Origin: Haemonchus contortus
Taxonomy: Eukaryota > Nematoda > Chromadorea > Rhabditida > Trichostrongylidae
DNA length: 64,000 nt
Assembly (NCBI GenBank): GCA_000469685.2
Contig: LS997564.1
Location: 42,931,740-42,995,739 of the forward strand
Direction of reading: 5' to 3'
Under the pieces are notes generated by a model. The model did not search any database, was not told where the DNA came from, and worked only from the letters and a program-made list of their open reading frames with translations. Positions 33,290 through 46,479 of the stretch are shown here, one piece after another (position 1 is the first letter of the stretch; the number at the start of each line of letters is the position of its first letter). The position numbers were made by a program, and so were the translations under genes.

Positions 33290-35291
33290 TTGATGCCCGT
33301 CGGGGAAGCAGAACGAGAGTGCCCAGTTCTGTGCAGTGAACAAACTTTCCCGCCAATCAAAGGGGTTTCAAATTCACGCCGCTTATCTTTCATTGATACT
33401 GGGGAACGTTTGCTCAGTGGCTTCAGTAGTGCTTCTGAAGTTCAAGCTGTATCCTCCACGCTCTCAGGGGATCGGTCGCTTTGTGATTGACGTTTCGTAG
33501 CTTCGCATCTCTCATTGGTTGAGCTTTTTGTTTCTTAGCGATATTACCCAAAACTGAACTGTTAGAATCTTAGGAGTTTGTTGTTATTGTTCAAGCTGTA
33601 GTTATGACTTTACAACAGAATGTTGAAATTAGCAGGGATTGATGAACTCTTAAATTCTCTCTTTGATGAAGACACGGGATGCATTATGAGTGACAGCTCC
33701 GAATCTGTTACTTACAGATTTACTTTAGAAAAAAGTAAGCCTACAAATGCAATATTTCAGAATTCAGTTAGGCTGAATTTGCTTCAGAGGTCTATGCAGT
33801 CAAAGATATTCATGATTCATTTCGTTGTTTCATTCAAACCAAATGACTTTTTGAATCAGTCAATGATGAAGGGACGGACCCACGCATCCAGTCGATACAT
33901 CAGCGAACATGACGCTCTAGTTTCGAAAAAACGAGCCCAGTGGTAAGTTTAATCCAACTCTGGTGAGATTAGAAGTTTGGCCGAGTTGATTATGGTCTCA
34001 CAGAAGATAAGCGTTCGACATGGTCTATCTGACCATGGCATCGAAGCCCCCATTCTGGCGCTATAAGAGATGTTTTGTGGAGTGCTTTATTAACCAAATG
34101 ATATTCCATCCCCGACCTGAAGAACAAAGGCGTTTGACCAGTGTAAGTATGCGACCCTCCACCTGTTCATTCTGAGTTACGTTCACATATTTCTAATAGA
34201 GTAAATCCGTTCTTCACGATGGATTAACTAAATGAAATAGCTGATTAATTTCGAGCTCCACAGTTTGTAGAGGTGAAGTGTGGAGATATGCCAGCCGTGT
34301 ACAAACAGATTGACCACTTTTTCTATGGGATACTGTTAAGCCTATCTGTCTGTTTAGGAGGTAGGCAGAGACGCAGGGGCATCGCTGGCGAGTTATCTGG
34401 TCGCAGGCAGCGGGCTTACGAGTGCGCGTCGGCTCCCTAACACAACCGTGGATACGCAGCCCCACGCTCACTAGCTGTCCACCCACCCAAGCTCGTCATG
34501 GTTCCGCAACAAGCCTTTCCGTGTTGTGTCTCTGCGTCTCTGTCTTCTAGGCGATTTGTTTAAAGTTTAAGTCAAAAACGAAGCTTAACGTTCTAGTCAA
34601 AAACGATGTAGTTTTGAACTAAGCCTTACTGGGGGAAGGGAACGGTGGTGTGTGAGATTTGTGTGATAAGCCGGGATCAGGTAAGGTTTCGACATTCAAT
34701 TTACCCGCCTACCCCAGTGTTCCTTCCCTCCTAAGGCTCAGTTCAAAAATAACCATGTTCCCCTGCTACGAAGCGTTCCTAAGCACCAGTATGGTTCGTG
34801 TAGTCGGCTAGTGTACCTTCTCTGCGCTATAACGCTCAGTGCATACAAGAGCGGGTTCCCTCTCCCTCTAATTGCATTTTCTTGTGAAAACTTCGTGCCT
34901 GAAGGTACTACGGCTAACTCTGTAGGCTTTTGCTGCGGTAACATCGCAGTTCCCATCTAGTGGTCTGATAATATTTCTATAGTGGAAAAGTACAGTCATC
35001 GGTGTATGTTTCGTGAAATTCCTGCAGCATTGTACCCATAAGTGACGTTTCTAACTACTTTAAGGTGGTGAGCTTCGTGTCTATTTTTTGAATAGAAATC
35101 ATAAGATTCATGTTTTTGCATTCCGCCTTGCTGAACAACATGAGGGACTCACTTTGATGAGGAGGTGTAGTAATAGCAATCCTGTTGGAGATAGCCTAAG
35201 TTATCCGATTTCAGCTAGGAGGGCTTTAGCGTTTGATAATTTTGAAGAATTTCGCCGAATTATTGGCAACAACACCAGCCTTCACTTGTGA
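33290..35291 (+). CDS. Candidate exons of an unidentified gene in the duplicated segment
   Basis: Three protein-like open segments lie on the plus strand. 33293-33490 is a complete 65-codon reading ending DRSLCD. 33620-33945 reads LAGIDELLNSLFDEDTG and ends at a gtaagt donor. 35093-35291, after tttttgaatag, reads KIHVFAFRLAEQHEG and RRALAFDNFEEFRRIIG and ends in TGA. A possible middle exon lies near 34040-34140, ending before gtaagt. I could not join them in one frame, so the gene model is unresolved. The first two segments are unchanged in the second arm, while the last carries a nonsense change there. No family is recognised. The strand is uncertain, because an antisense reading after ttcttcag is also open. 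Confidence 0.3.
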
Positions 35292-35789
35292 ACACACTGG
35301 CTGTCATACTTCATTCAGTGTTGGAGATTAGGTGAATTGCGTGCTAATTGCAGTTCAAAATCGTATCTGTGTGGCTGTTCTGTGTCGTCTCGATTGTATA
35401 ACCATAAGTTCTTACCATTCAACCTTCATCTTCTAATGTTGAGCGCTAGCCGACAAACCAAATGTAAGTTGACTTTCACGCTGGTGAGCTGTCAACTTTG
35501 AATTGCCTCGAACTTTGCTGTGCCGGGTCTATGCAGTGGTCTAGCGAAACCAAGCAAGCGAAGTGAACCTTTCATGACATGTTGGCAGTCGCTGGCTTCC
35601 CTGTTCTAGAGTCTTCCAGGCCTAATTGATCGTTCTACCAACCAGCCCACTTATCAAGACAAACTTCATCTTGATCTAAAACAGTTAGCCAATAGTGATG
35701 GAGGGCATTGACTGAGGTAACCATGCAGTAACTCCTTGAGCTATCCCTATCGTTGAAATGTTTATTAGCTTTGTAAACGAGCGAATTAT

Positions 35790-36020
35790 TGGCAGGTCAA
35801 GCTGATCAGTGGGTGGTCACAATCTTGAATCACCCAATAAGGCCGCCCATCCTCATTGATTTGGCGTTGCTGGCAGGAGAGTGCCGACCTTTTTTGTATT
35901 TCTTTTTTTTGAAGTATTATTATCGTATGGCCTTGGTGGTGTTTGACATTCCAGATTCGTTGGGTTGTCGTGAAGCCTGCGAAGAGGGTGACATCCCGCC
36001 ACCAAAAATACTGGATATCT
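35790..36020 (+). repeat. 5' fragment of the gene-like repeat family
   Basis: The stretch with 'cacccaataaggccgccc' and 'attgatttggcgt' matches the beginning of the copies at 36.68, 46.48 and 51.90 kb, but the part with intron-like boundaries is missing. Confidence 0.55.
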
Positions 36021-36625
36021 GAGGCTCATAAGCTCCATTTGAATCATTCATTAACTTTTGAACTCGTCCGTTGTCTCATCATCGCTATTTCGGAGAAACA
36101 TCGTCTTTCCGAATGTTGTTGTTCCAGCTTGAAATGACGAAAGTCTCGTTCTGTAGAAGTTTTCTATTCGTTTCCTTCGTTCATATATGAACCTCCTGAG
36201 AAAAGACAAAAGCTTGCTGTGTTTCGCAGGCTTCGGCCAAGTACCATGTTCCTATTCTGTTCGATGAAAGCAGGTGGGCATCTATGCATGATTTCCCTGT
36301 AACTTATTTGAGCACTGATGGTTAGTAGAAAACTAACCGTGGCTGGTTTCGTCGCTATGCCTCCCACGTCATCAACTAGCAAGCATTCAGTGGTCTTCCT
36401 AGCTAGTTGTCTCCTCACGCGCCACCTCGTTGAAGATAATCTGCATTACCCAAGCCAAGGGGTCTGTAGATTGGAGGATAGACCGGGTTAGATTAGGGTT
36501 GCGTTCAGGGCTGCTTGAACGGTATCGACCGGGTCCAGTGTTGTCAACGCATGGTCAGCGACGCAGTCGGTCGGTCGTTGGTTGAAACAACGCGCGGTGT
36601 TGAATTATTCATTGGGTGCCATGTC
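35930..36625 (-). repeat. Inverted dispersed repeat, partner at about 59655-60420
   Basis: Shared blocks in opposite orientation: ttcatatatgaacctcc, cagtgctcaaataagt, gcttgaacggtatcgacc and caacgcgcg. It is a roughly 700-bp element of unknown class without a supported ORF. Confidence 0.7.
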
Positions 36626-36679
36626 AGAGGGTGAGGTAAAAGTGCAGCTAGGAAAGCTGGTTAGAATCTCGATACGAAA

Positions 36680-37045
36680 TTGATTAGGAGGGTCCAACCC
36701 CAAATCATCCAATACGACCGCCCGTATTCACTGATTCCACGACGCTGCTGGGGGTTGCCACCCACCACCTTTTCCTTTCAGTTTCTCCTTTCTATCTGGG
36801 ATTGTTTCGTGTTCGCTTTCTATCTACTTCTTCGCTTCTTTACGAAGTTCCCTAGAAGGAGTTCTTAGCACTCACGCTGCTTTTTTCCAGGTATACCGAC
36901 AGCGCTGAATACCCTTAGCCACGACATTCCGCTAGCGCCGACAAGTGCACGCCTCACAACTTGAGGTGCGAAATGTTCCTTCACCTTCCTTTCTACAATA
37001 TATTAAAGTAGTGAACTTATAAGTTAAATTACAGGTGTGCTAGGA
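36680..37045 (+). repeat. Gene-like repeat family, copy 1 (partial)
   Basis: Upstream block 'ccaatacgaccgcccg', then an exon-like segment 36891-36965 bounded by ttttttccag and gtgcga, a 69-bp intron-like gap, and a second acceptor aattacag before 37035. The layout equals that of copies 2 and 3, after which this copy diverges. Confidence 0.6.
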
Positions 37046-38894
37046 AAGAAACATATGAGTAAGTTCAGCCGAAAGAAGACGACGTTAAAAGCTGATTCTT
37101 TACGTTAAGCCGTCTCGGCACAAGCACAGCAAAATTTTTGTCTAACAGAAGATCAGCAAACATTTTCTAAAAAATCTAAATGCCCTTTAGGGCCGCAATT
37201 TCACAGAAGGAAAAAAACTTTCAATATCTTTCGCTGTGTCAAAAATGTTCAGCCGTAAAGCGTGGAATATTCTCAGACCAATAGCCATAAGCCCAAGATT
37301 TACGAATAGTTCAAAAAGAATGAAATGAAAACGAAATAGATCGATGCGTTCCCTGATTTTCTTTGGTTTCCTAATTTACAAATAAAAATGCAAAGTAATC
37401 GATATAGTCCCGCAGTGACCTAGTATCACTGTCTGAATAATTAAGAATAAAAGCCTAATTCCAATATAAAACGAGCCTAAACCACTGAATCCGTGTCCCG
37501 TTCATTGTCGAATTCTCGATAGCCTTCTCTTACGGGATTCGCCATTCGTTTCTGCAATTCGACGGAAACAGCTGAATTGGATATTTCTGGTATTGCGAAA
37601 TGTTGTGATGTACAGATGGACGGACGGCGACTATTGCTGGCTGGCTGAGCGAATGAATGCGAACACCACAAAACACTGTGTTCGTGTTGGAATCACAAAA
37701 GAACGAAACCCCAGTTCAACCGACCGCCCCGTCACTCAAAACATCCATCGATGACGTTCACATGACGTTCGCTTTATGAAAAACTACCGTTTCCTACATT
37801 CCAGTCAACACTATAAGCTCAGTGTACTTATCGCTAAGTATGAACAGTCAAAAAAGGCAAAACTATTGAGTGATTAAAAAGCTGTTCGCTAAGATGCTAA
37901 TCGATCGGCGGGGGAGAGGGGGGGGGGGGCGTGTTTTCGTGGAAACCTGAATGAACTGTGAGACGGTCCAAAAGGGTAACGATCGAAGATAGCAAGATCA
38001 AACCACAGAAAAGCCGCCGCCTGATCGTCACCCCATGTCAAGCAGTTTCATTGGAGAACACTGACGATGGCTGGTGGGGAAATTTATGCTAAAAGCAAAT
38101 ATGAAAGCTTTTATTTCGAAATGGTTATTCAAAAGAATTATTCGTCGTCAGACATGCGGACACCCTAAAATTCAACCCTGAAATTCAGCCCGGGATGACC
38201 AAATTACTACCGTAACGTTGTTATGCTGTAGGATAGTGGGTGTTGTTCGTGATCATCTTGCAGTGACTATGCACTATTTTACGACTAACAGAAAATGAGG
38301 AGATGGCGGGAGTTCAAACTGTTTTATTTCGATCAGTACAGCTGAGAACTGCGCAACCTGCCCTGCTCCCACAACATTACCTCACGAAGACATGAGCGTC
38401 AAATTAAATCAAAGTAAGAGTCATATGGGATAGGAGGAAGGACAGGGAGCAGGGCTCGTGGTCAGCTCAATTTTTTTCAGGATTTTGGTTCTCTGATTTT
38501 ATGATGGGGGATAATTTATGAAATAGAACCCATGGTTAAATGCTACAACTGTACTAGCAAAGGGTGGACAGAAGTAGGAGAAAAAATGTTTTTCTGGTTG
38601 TGGTAAGGTCGTCATCACCACCCAAGAGAAAACAGTCTTGACATTTCTACGAATGATTAGATTTGACATGTTTTGTTTGGGGTGGCAATCGTAAATCTGG
38701 TTTTACTCAGGTGAAAGATAAACTCTGGTCAATAATGCGATGTCTATTGAATTGACTCGAGTGTACCTTGTCCTTTTACGTTGAGCTTTTTGCCTCAGAA
38801 AGCGGCTCGCAGAAGCGGCTGGGTATAACTATGGATTCCTATCCTGAACTCATAATGGGTGCCATCGGAGTTTCAGATTGCTGCGTTAGTAGAT
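37046..38894. other. No gene recognised
   Basis: AT-rich sequence with short ORFs only. A G-rich run lies at 37911-37930. Confidence 0.4.
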
Positions 38895-39200
38895 GGGCGG
38901 AGGTGGTGTAGCGGCAAGTGGTACTATATCACACACGAAGGTCACGGGTTTGAGTCCCGGACTGATTTTCACCGAGGCCAACCAAGCCATCAATCCCTTC
39001 GGCCGGGTAATTGGTACGGAACTCAACGAGAAGATAAAGAACTGATTTGTTCATCGGCTGGCCTTCGCAATTCATTGTATAGGCCACATACGCATTCAAT
39101 ACGCCGCTACAAATGTGAGTGGAAGGCGAATGCGGGGGCACATCCACCAGACGGGATTGATCAACACCAAAAGGTTATCCTTCTATCCTTCGAGAGGCGG
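38895..39200 (+). repeat. tRNA-derived SINE-like repeat
   Basis: The head has an A-box-like gtgtagcggcaagtgg (about 38906-38921) and a B-box-like ggtttgagtcccg (38947-38959) at tRNA-like spacing. A tRNA-unrelated body follows ('ggccgggtaattggtacgg', 'tgtataggccacatacgc', 'ccaccagacgggattg'). From memory this body is common in hookworm genomes. No ORF is needed, and it would depend on a LINE for movement. Confidence 0.65.
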
Positions 39201-39419
39201 CTCCAATTGGTATGTGGCTAGAATAAGGAGAACCAGAATCAAAAAGTTCTCATACATTTACTAGGGCCAAGCATTCCGTTCTAAGACATTCTTCCGAAAT
39301 TCCTTGAAGGCATATCATCGATATGTTCATGATACCATCATCCTTGTTCCAGTGACCTTCTCGGTCAAATGGCAAAGATCCATGCCCTTTCTCATTGTTC
39401 CACCACCTACCGAGCAGCT

Positions 39420-39560
39420 GCTGACATACTGGTGCAGATGCCAGCATACTTAAGCAGAGGTGCCGGCATACTGGTGCAGGTGTCGGCATACTAGTGCAGG
39501 TGCCAGCATACTAAAGCGAGATGACGGCATACGAGTACAGGTGCCGGCATACTGGTGCAG
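39420..39560. repeat. Minisatellite, about 20-bp unit x 7
   Basis: Tandem variants of catactggtgcaggtgccgg with 20- to 22-bp spacing. Confidence 0.9.
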
Positions 39561-39609
39561 GAACAGAAGGTGATGGTTGGAAGAAGCGGCAAAGAAACCT
39601 AACAAACAG

Positions 39610-40010
39610 AAAAAGATGGAATTCGCTTGTTCTCGCGCACTTCTTCTGAATGTTCCCATCCTTTTAACAACTTCGCCTTCTCGTGCCTGCCCTTATCCTT
39701 CCATACCTCCCTCCGTTCAGGCTTCCCTCTTCTATTACTACCTATTCGTAACATAGTCCAGGGGATCCCGTCTTCGTTAACTATCGACTGCCATTCCTAT
39801 GATGCTCTCATTTCGTTCATGGCAGCAGGGTGGTAGCCCAGAGTTTATCCCGATAAAATGGGCTTACAGTAACCAGCAGGTGAGTTCCCGTTATGACTTT
39901 GACCACATCCAACCTGGGGTCGATAACGACGGACCGCCCGTGGCCATGGACTTTGCACCCATCACCCATTGTTGCATCGATTTTTTGTACGCTAGTATCC
40001 ATCACATCTG
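39610..40010 (+). repeat. Dispersed repeat, direct partner at 44770-45135
   Basis: The two regions share 'cttctcgtgcctgccc', 'gtaaccagc', 'cccgttatgactttga' and 'ctggggtcgataac' in the same order and orientation, with diverged spacers. No domain is recognised in either copy. Confidence 0.65.
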
Positions 40011-40471
40011 TCTTTTAACTCTTTCTCCTCTGGTTTATCAAACATTCAGACCATGATCATCACTTTTTGTTCAGCTTCTGACAGTTCCTGGTTGAGGAGG
40101 ATTTTGTAAGAGCTCTTGAGCCTTACGGCTGACACCATTCAAAAGTGGTGGATGATGAAGCTCCTCGAAAGGGAATAAGAATAAGTTATGGACGACCGCG
40201 ATGGTGATGACGAGTAAAATAAAAGGTTTTATCCTGAAAATATCATTACTTATAATATTTTTCATGCTCACCCACCTTCAATCTTCCTTTGTTTTCTATG
40301 GCTTAGTAAGTTTCAGAGAAAAATAGAATAAAACTTCTCGTTTTACTCTTTATTGGTTTGAGAGATCGAAGCACACTTTCTTCCTTCTGCAAGGCATCCA
40401 TTTCGCCACTGTCTGATGGATATTCCAGAGCTTCATGGATGAGGGGGAGCGCGAGGTAGAACGTCATATCG

Positions 40472-42353
40472 GCCCGTATGCACAACTCCCGGGGTAGGGG
40501 AGGGGGAGGAAGTGTTTGTTTTCGCCGTGGGTCAGATAAGTGACGCTGGAGCGCAGTATTTCGCGCCTCCACTACCGTTTGGCCAGTGTTAGAATGGTAT
40601 CCGAAGTTCGTGTTTTTCGATTGATTGAACCGGAATTTGGGAAGAGTGTGGATTTTTGCCCCAAAAAAGCTTTTTAACAAAGTGGGGGAGCTACATCCTA
40701 CGAAGGCTGACGGAAGTAGGAAGTACTGACGGATGTTACCATGTTCCACTAAATGCACTTGGAGGGTTGTGGAAACTTTCAATCGAGCATCCAGTTATCG
40801 CGCACCCAAGTACAAAGTGACCTTAGTTAGATGCGCAAATTAAATATCACCACGCTGCCCTCAGGTCTCAGGTAATCAAGTGTGTGAAAAAACAAATGAA
40901 GGGGACAAAAAGACAGTGAAGCGCCTAGAAAAAAAGCTTCGAATGAATAAAATTTGCACACCAGATAAACAGTTGATATTGTGGTTTCTAGATGTTAGTC
41001 ATTAAATAACACTCGGCTTGGAGTTTGGCTATTCTCATCTTTTACAGGGTTTTCAAAGATTTGGGGCTAAAAGCAGCGTCATCAAAGAGGCCGCAAGAAC
41101 CATATACCAATCCATTCAGGATTACTTACTCGATACGTGCCACCATCTTCCACTCTTTAACCTTTACTAACCTTTACATTTCTGCGCCATCCTAGGCTCG
41201 GGATGCTCATACCTCGAGAATCCTGCAAATACGCAACCTTCCTTTATGCACCCCTCCCAGCACCGCAACCCTCGGCTTAATCCCCCTAAAATTTATTCCT
41301 CGTCACTAACACTGATGTACATTTGGTAGATAAACTTTTCTTTAAGCCGCCGCATCGAAGCATTTCAGTCCGTTGCAGCGTCAATTTCAACCTTTACACG
41401 TGGTATACACATGATTCTTGTTCGAAAACTTTTTTGCTCTAAGCGCCGGGCTTTCTTACTATTGCTACCATATTACACCTTCAACACTTAATTTTTTATG
41501 CGCTCATGGAAGATGTGGACAACAAGTTTTCGCACCTAGGCGGGAAGTGGCCCTTCTGCGCGAAGGTTCGTAAACCGCTTCCCAAGGCAGGCAGCTCGTT
41601 AAAAAATTAAGAGCAAAGCGAGCAGAAGGTGCACGATTACAACTGCAATACATGACAGCATTCATTTAGGATAAAAATTGAGAGCTATGAACAACAGTCA
41701 CGCATAACAAGCGCCATGTCGCCAACCCACTCCCACGACGGGAATAGCAGGGTAACAACGAATAAAATGCAATAGGATATGTAATAATATACAAATCAGG
41801 CGAAAAACTACTCATTAGTTGCTCACAGAAATAATTCCAGTTTCCTTCTCAAATCACACCAGGATCGCGATGCAACATGCTCACGATAACTGGTGTAAAT
41901 CTAGAAAGAAAACCTGCTTATCTGAAGATTCGACTGCTTAATAGCAATGAATTCAACAACATAAATAAATTTGTAGTTGGTTGCAGCAGTAGAATAAAAT
42001 CAGAGCAATAGTTGACGAATTCGGCAGCAGAAGTCAGAAGAATAAGCGCTTAGTCGAATAATGTAGTGAATAGCAGAGTTGCGGTCTACATGACCATCGG
42101 CGCCCCAGCTCTATTTTAGGGGTAGATTCCTCCCCCGGGGAGCCAATGGGGTCGGGCTTCTCTGAGCTCTCGCTAAGGTAAGGTCGCAGAGGCAAAACAT
42201 GATTATCGAGGGCTGTCGATTCTTCATCTGTTTATAGGAAAAAACATCGCTCCATTGTCACTACCTTGACCCAAAACCTACCATTTGAACGTTCGCGCCC
42301 TTCGCAAACATTTCCTTCCCCTCCCCTACCCCGGGAGTTGTGCATACGGGCCA
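40472..42353. mobile_element. Putative 1.9-kb DNA element bounded by inverted repeats of about 45 bp
   Basis: The left end (40472-40516) begins ggcccgtatgcacaactccc and continues into a G-rich ggggtaggggaggg stretch. The right end (about 42308-42353) is its reverse complement with two or three differences. I see no transposase between the ends and no clear target-site duplication (only 'atc' on both sides), so it would be non-autonomous. Confidence 0.6.
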
Positions 42354-44769
42354 TCATCATGCTACTGGCTATACCCCATCCGTTAGTGCAGTGAATCCTT
42401 TTAAATGTGTTCTATTTTGGTTTGATATAATTTTGAATAAGTAGTAAGTCTATGGATGAACGAATATGAATATGAAAACAATTCTGAATAATTTTATAAA
42501 ATTTGTTTGCAAGGTTTATGAAATAACTTGTAAGGTTTGCAAGTTTCGGTTCAAAAATACAAAACTGACTGCAAGATAAGCAAAATTGATCGTAACATTG
42601 ATGAACCGGGATGGAAAACCCTGTAAAGTATGATTTGGGTGAATGAATTTCGATGCCAGACAAAATCTTTTTTTCATGGTTCGTTTCCGAGGAATCATCA
42701 CGTAACGAAGACGTCCTTACTGAGAGGGTCTATCTGGCAAGATATTGAATGATATGAATGCGGCTGATATTACTGCAGAAGAGACGGCCTTGTTGACTTC
42801 ATGTACCATCGCAGTCATGTTCAAAGACGTTCAAAGCCATATTCAGAACCACTGGATAGCTACTGGTGCCCGAGTAGGCTTGCGGCAGTACCGGTAATCA
42901 CTGCCGCTCGATTATAACCAGTCATTCGTTCGGTCAGGTCATTCTCCGTCCGGACGTAACCTTAGTCGGTCGCTATGATTTTCTCTAGTCTAGTAGTGAA
43001 TTTTGATTGATCATTTTAAGTATTCGATCCTTGTTGTCTTTGTTTGCTTCGTCCCATACAAGGAGCCCTCCATCTATCCATCTGTTGGGTTGAAATTCGG
43101 TACCAACTTCGGAGCACCAATACCTTGAAACGCCCACTTCGATGTATGGCCGTATGTAAATGATAATGGCGGTCTCCGACGAGAAGTGTTATAAATTCGT
43201 GCTATATCGTTAGATTTGATGAATGTATGAGGATTTGTTCTATTCTCTTCTCAACTGACTCTCAGTCTGTTTTATTTGGGTGTTAACGCGAGGGCAGGAT
43301 AGAAACTTCAAGAATAATGTGGATCGAAACGGCCCCCAGTAATTCTTTTACAGTTAATGCCAGCTAGGTTGATCGTTCTTCCTGCAAGCCCTATAAACGT
43401 CGGAAGCTAGGAGTAGCCGTATTTTTGTTCAATTTTTTCTTTGTAAGACTAGAAAGTACGTTGGCTTACTCAGCTAGAAAGGGTAGGGAATGATCACCGA
43501 GAATGAATTTTTATTTATTTTTCTATTTATTTATACACTCAACTGAGTGCGCCAATAAAGGGAACTTAGGACTGGTGTACAACTCTAAAATTGCTCTACA
43601 AAAGATAATTTTCTGACATTTTATCGGAAAAAATCTGATTAAAAAGTCATGTCTATCAAATTTCATGAAAAACAGTGTGACCGTTCAACACTCTCTTCGA
43701 AGGGGGCCATCAAATTAGAGATGTTCAAATGGAACGTAGGATACAGATAGTTCGTGCCCTAATTGACACAGAGGTAGATGAGTTCACAGAATGAAAGAGT
43801 GCACAGAATTGGATTGTCGATTTCTTTTTATCTTCCCATCTGTGCAATGCTGCTCCCTCCCTGACCGAGGCTGGAACCGTAGAGCAGAATTTCCTCGAAT
43901 CTTGAATTTTGAATAGCGTGTTTTCTGCTTTGAAGACGTTATCACCTGAAGGGAAACCCATAAATCCTGATGTGTGTTTTTTTGTCTTTACAGTGCTGGC
44001 ATAAATGATATTTTTTTTTACTAATTAATTCAGAAGGTTTAAAGTTGTGCCCTTCACTGCTCCTCTCAAATCCTTCTCCTAACTCACAAGGTATATTGGT
44101 GTGCCTTCCTATCTGTTTGTTTGGTTTGCTCACTGCACTGACGTCTTCAGTGGTCCGAATAAGGCGATTTCTGTCCCTCTGATTTTTTCCTCTTCCCTTT
44201 CTGTATCTCTAAATTTTCGACTTCGTCCATTCTTCACAATATTCTTTTTTTCTCGAGCTCCTTCCCTCTTTTTATTTTCAGCCTTACCTTCCGTTTCCCT
44301 AGTTTCTTCCTCTATCAATTACTTCTCACTGATTTTTCCTATTTTCGTTCTCTGTCTCCAAGTAATCAATAGGCAAGTCTTGTGTTGGTGGTACCATGGC
44401 AGGCTTGACATCAACTGTGCCCGGGCACTCCCTGAGCAGTGATTTTGGATGGACAGCATGCCAGCCAGCATAGACAGATAGGAAAAGGACGGATTGGGCA
44501 AGAAAAAGACACATCCAGACGGAGGTGTGTAGGGAGATGGACCCGTATGGATTGATCAGAGACGGACGAAGGCGGACGCTGTCGAACCGGAAAAAGAAAG
44601 TGAGCATGTACAGGTACTGTACCAATTTCGAATTCTGACGAAAGGATGTTAGAGGCGACTGGGACGAAACATAGGAGGAAGGTTACGGATGAAACGGGAA
44701 GAAGCGGAATTGTCCACGACTAACAGAAGGAGGTAATTGAAAGAAGCGTCAGGCAAACCTAGTAAGTAG
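42354..44769. other. No gene recognised
   Basis: AT-rich DNA with a T/C-rich stretch at 44160-44360. The open frames there are low-complexity. Confidence 0.4.
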
Positions 44770-45135
44770 AAAAAGGTGGAATCCGCTTGTCTCGCGTACA
44801 TCTTTTGAATGTAGCCATCTTCCTACCTTCAGCTTCTCGTGCCTGCCCACATCTTTCCATACCCGTCGCTATATCTCCTCTATTCCTCACCTCTTCTGAA
44901 CAGAATCTAATGAACCTGTCGTCGTCGACTGCCGTTCCTATGATGTAACTATTTAACTTCATTCCGTTCCTGAAAGCAGGCAAATAGCTTAGAGGTTATC
45001 CCATCGAAATGGGCCCACAGTAACCAGCGGAGCTCCCGTTATGACTTTGATCCCATCCACCCTGGGGTCGATAACATCGGACCGCCCGTGAACGTGGACT
45101 CTGCACTCATCGCCCATATTTGTGCATTGATTTTT
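44770..45135 (+). repeat. Dispersed repeat, direct partner of 39610-40010
   Basis: Second copy of the repeat described at 39.6 kb, with the shared 'ctggggtcgataac' block near 45062-45075. Confidence 0.65.
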
Positions 45136-46479
45136 TTGCAGGGTATTACCAAAGTCTTCTTTACCCTGTCTGTTTACTACATTTCTCTAATTTTATCAAC
45201 AGCTCCTTTTGTATGCTATAAGGGCCTGCGTCCTATACTTATACACTTACTTGATTTTCTTTTATCATCGTTGGGGCTGATTGTTTAATAACGAGTAACC
45301 TTTCACCTCAATCCATAGGTCTTCCTTTTTTGGGTTGTTCTGATGTGAACTCTATTTAAATTTGCTCTTCACGACTGATTCGTCATCAGCATTTCATTTT
45401 GAGATACTCCGCTTTGCCAGTGGGTTTTCACTTTTGCCTTGGGATTTAACACTTTATCCTGGACTTTTCACATTCGGTCATCATGCCAATGCGCCTTCGT
45501 ATTGTCCTTTTTGAAAGGGTCGTGCGACTTGCACATGTAGAATAATATGTTTTAATGATGGATGTTTATTTCAGACCGGCTGAAATGCCTAAGGACGAGC
45601 ATAGCCGAAAGTAGCAGCCGACCAGGACTGGGCTTACAGTTGCCGGGTTTCCTAGAATGATGAGCTTGGGGCACAGCCAGGAGTAGAAGAAAATGGTAAG
45701 CCGGACTGTGCTAGCATACTTTACAGATAGGTCAGTATGGAAGTGATGAATTTCATTCAATATGAATGAATGAAGCTGACGAACTATTACGAGAACAAGC
45801 CGTCGTAGTGGCCCAGTCCGCTCAAATTGGATTGAAAATAATATTCCCTAGATGGAATCGCCCACTCGAACTGCGCCTCTACAGTTATTATACGATGAGT
45901 GATCGTTTTGTGTTCCCGATGAGTGCGTAAATATGTAGTAGGTGCGTACGAAACTGGTTGAAATCGAGTATGGTAATGTAGCCTTGGCAACCTATAACTG
46001 ATTGCCCAGTCAAAATCCTGTGTATCCTGTTCTGTGTATGAGCCTATGACCCCAATGAGGATACGGAAAGCGTTTAACAATTGGGCAATGTCCTCGTCCT
46101 CGGTGCTGATCTTTCCATTGCCAGGCCCGTTGCGAGCGAGTTCGATGTGCATCTAGGTTGTGTTCAATGAGAAGTCTGGGTGTGTCTTGTTCGGTTGATT
46201 CCAAGGTTCACCTCTGAAGTACAAATGGATGGGTCGCTCTAGAAACCGACTCATTGTAAAAGCTGTGCCACTGGCGGGATGGAGGATGGGTCTCTATATC
46301 GATCAGTCGATATCAAATGGTTGTAGGTGATTAACGTTCTGAGACTCAAGCAAGCTGATTCGACGACGTCAGGGGAGGTACACCAAAACCAGAATTGTTC
46401 GAGACCTCAGCTGACACCCATTGCAATAGCTCCCGTTCAGTCGGACAGTACCGCGATGGTGCATTGATCAGGGGTGGTC
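45136..46479. other. No gene recognised
   Basis: A 121-codon minus-strand frame (46152-45787) overlaps another open frame but shows no family signature or splice context, so it is not called. Confidence 0.4.

Larger units (their letters stand above)
28985..35292 (+). repeat. Inverted segmental duplication, arm 1 (contains the last TBCC exon and an RTE insertion)
   Basis: Apart from the 3.2-kb RTE insertion, this arm aligns almost base for base with the reverse complement of 53818-56878. Blocks of several hundred bases around 33300-33950 look identical. Differences are small indels, a loss of about 110 bp in arm 2 (near 34700-34800 here) and an AT microsatellite gained in arm 2. Arm 1 joins TBCC exon 8 to the rest of its gene, so it is the original location. 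Confidence 0.92.

Noticed and set aside
39420..39560. CRISPR-like array
   Set aside because: Units are contiguous 20- to 22-bp variants without spacers; nematode minisatellite.
45787..46204. Two overlapping minus-strand frames of 121 and 64 codons
   Set aside because: Mutually exclusive frames, no recognised family, no splice signals.
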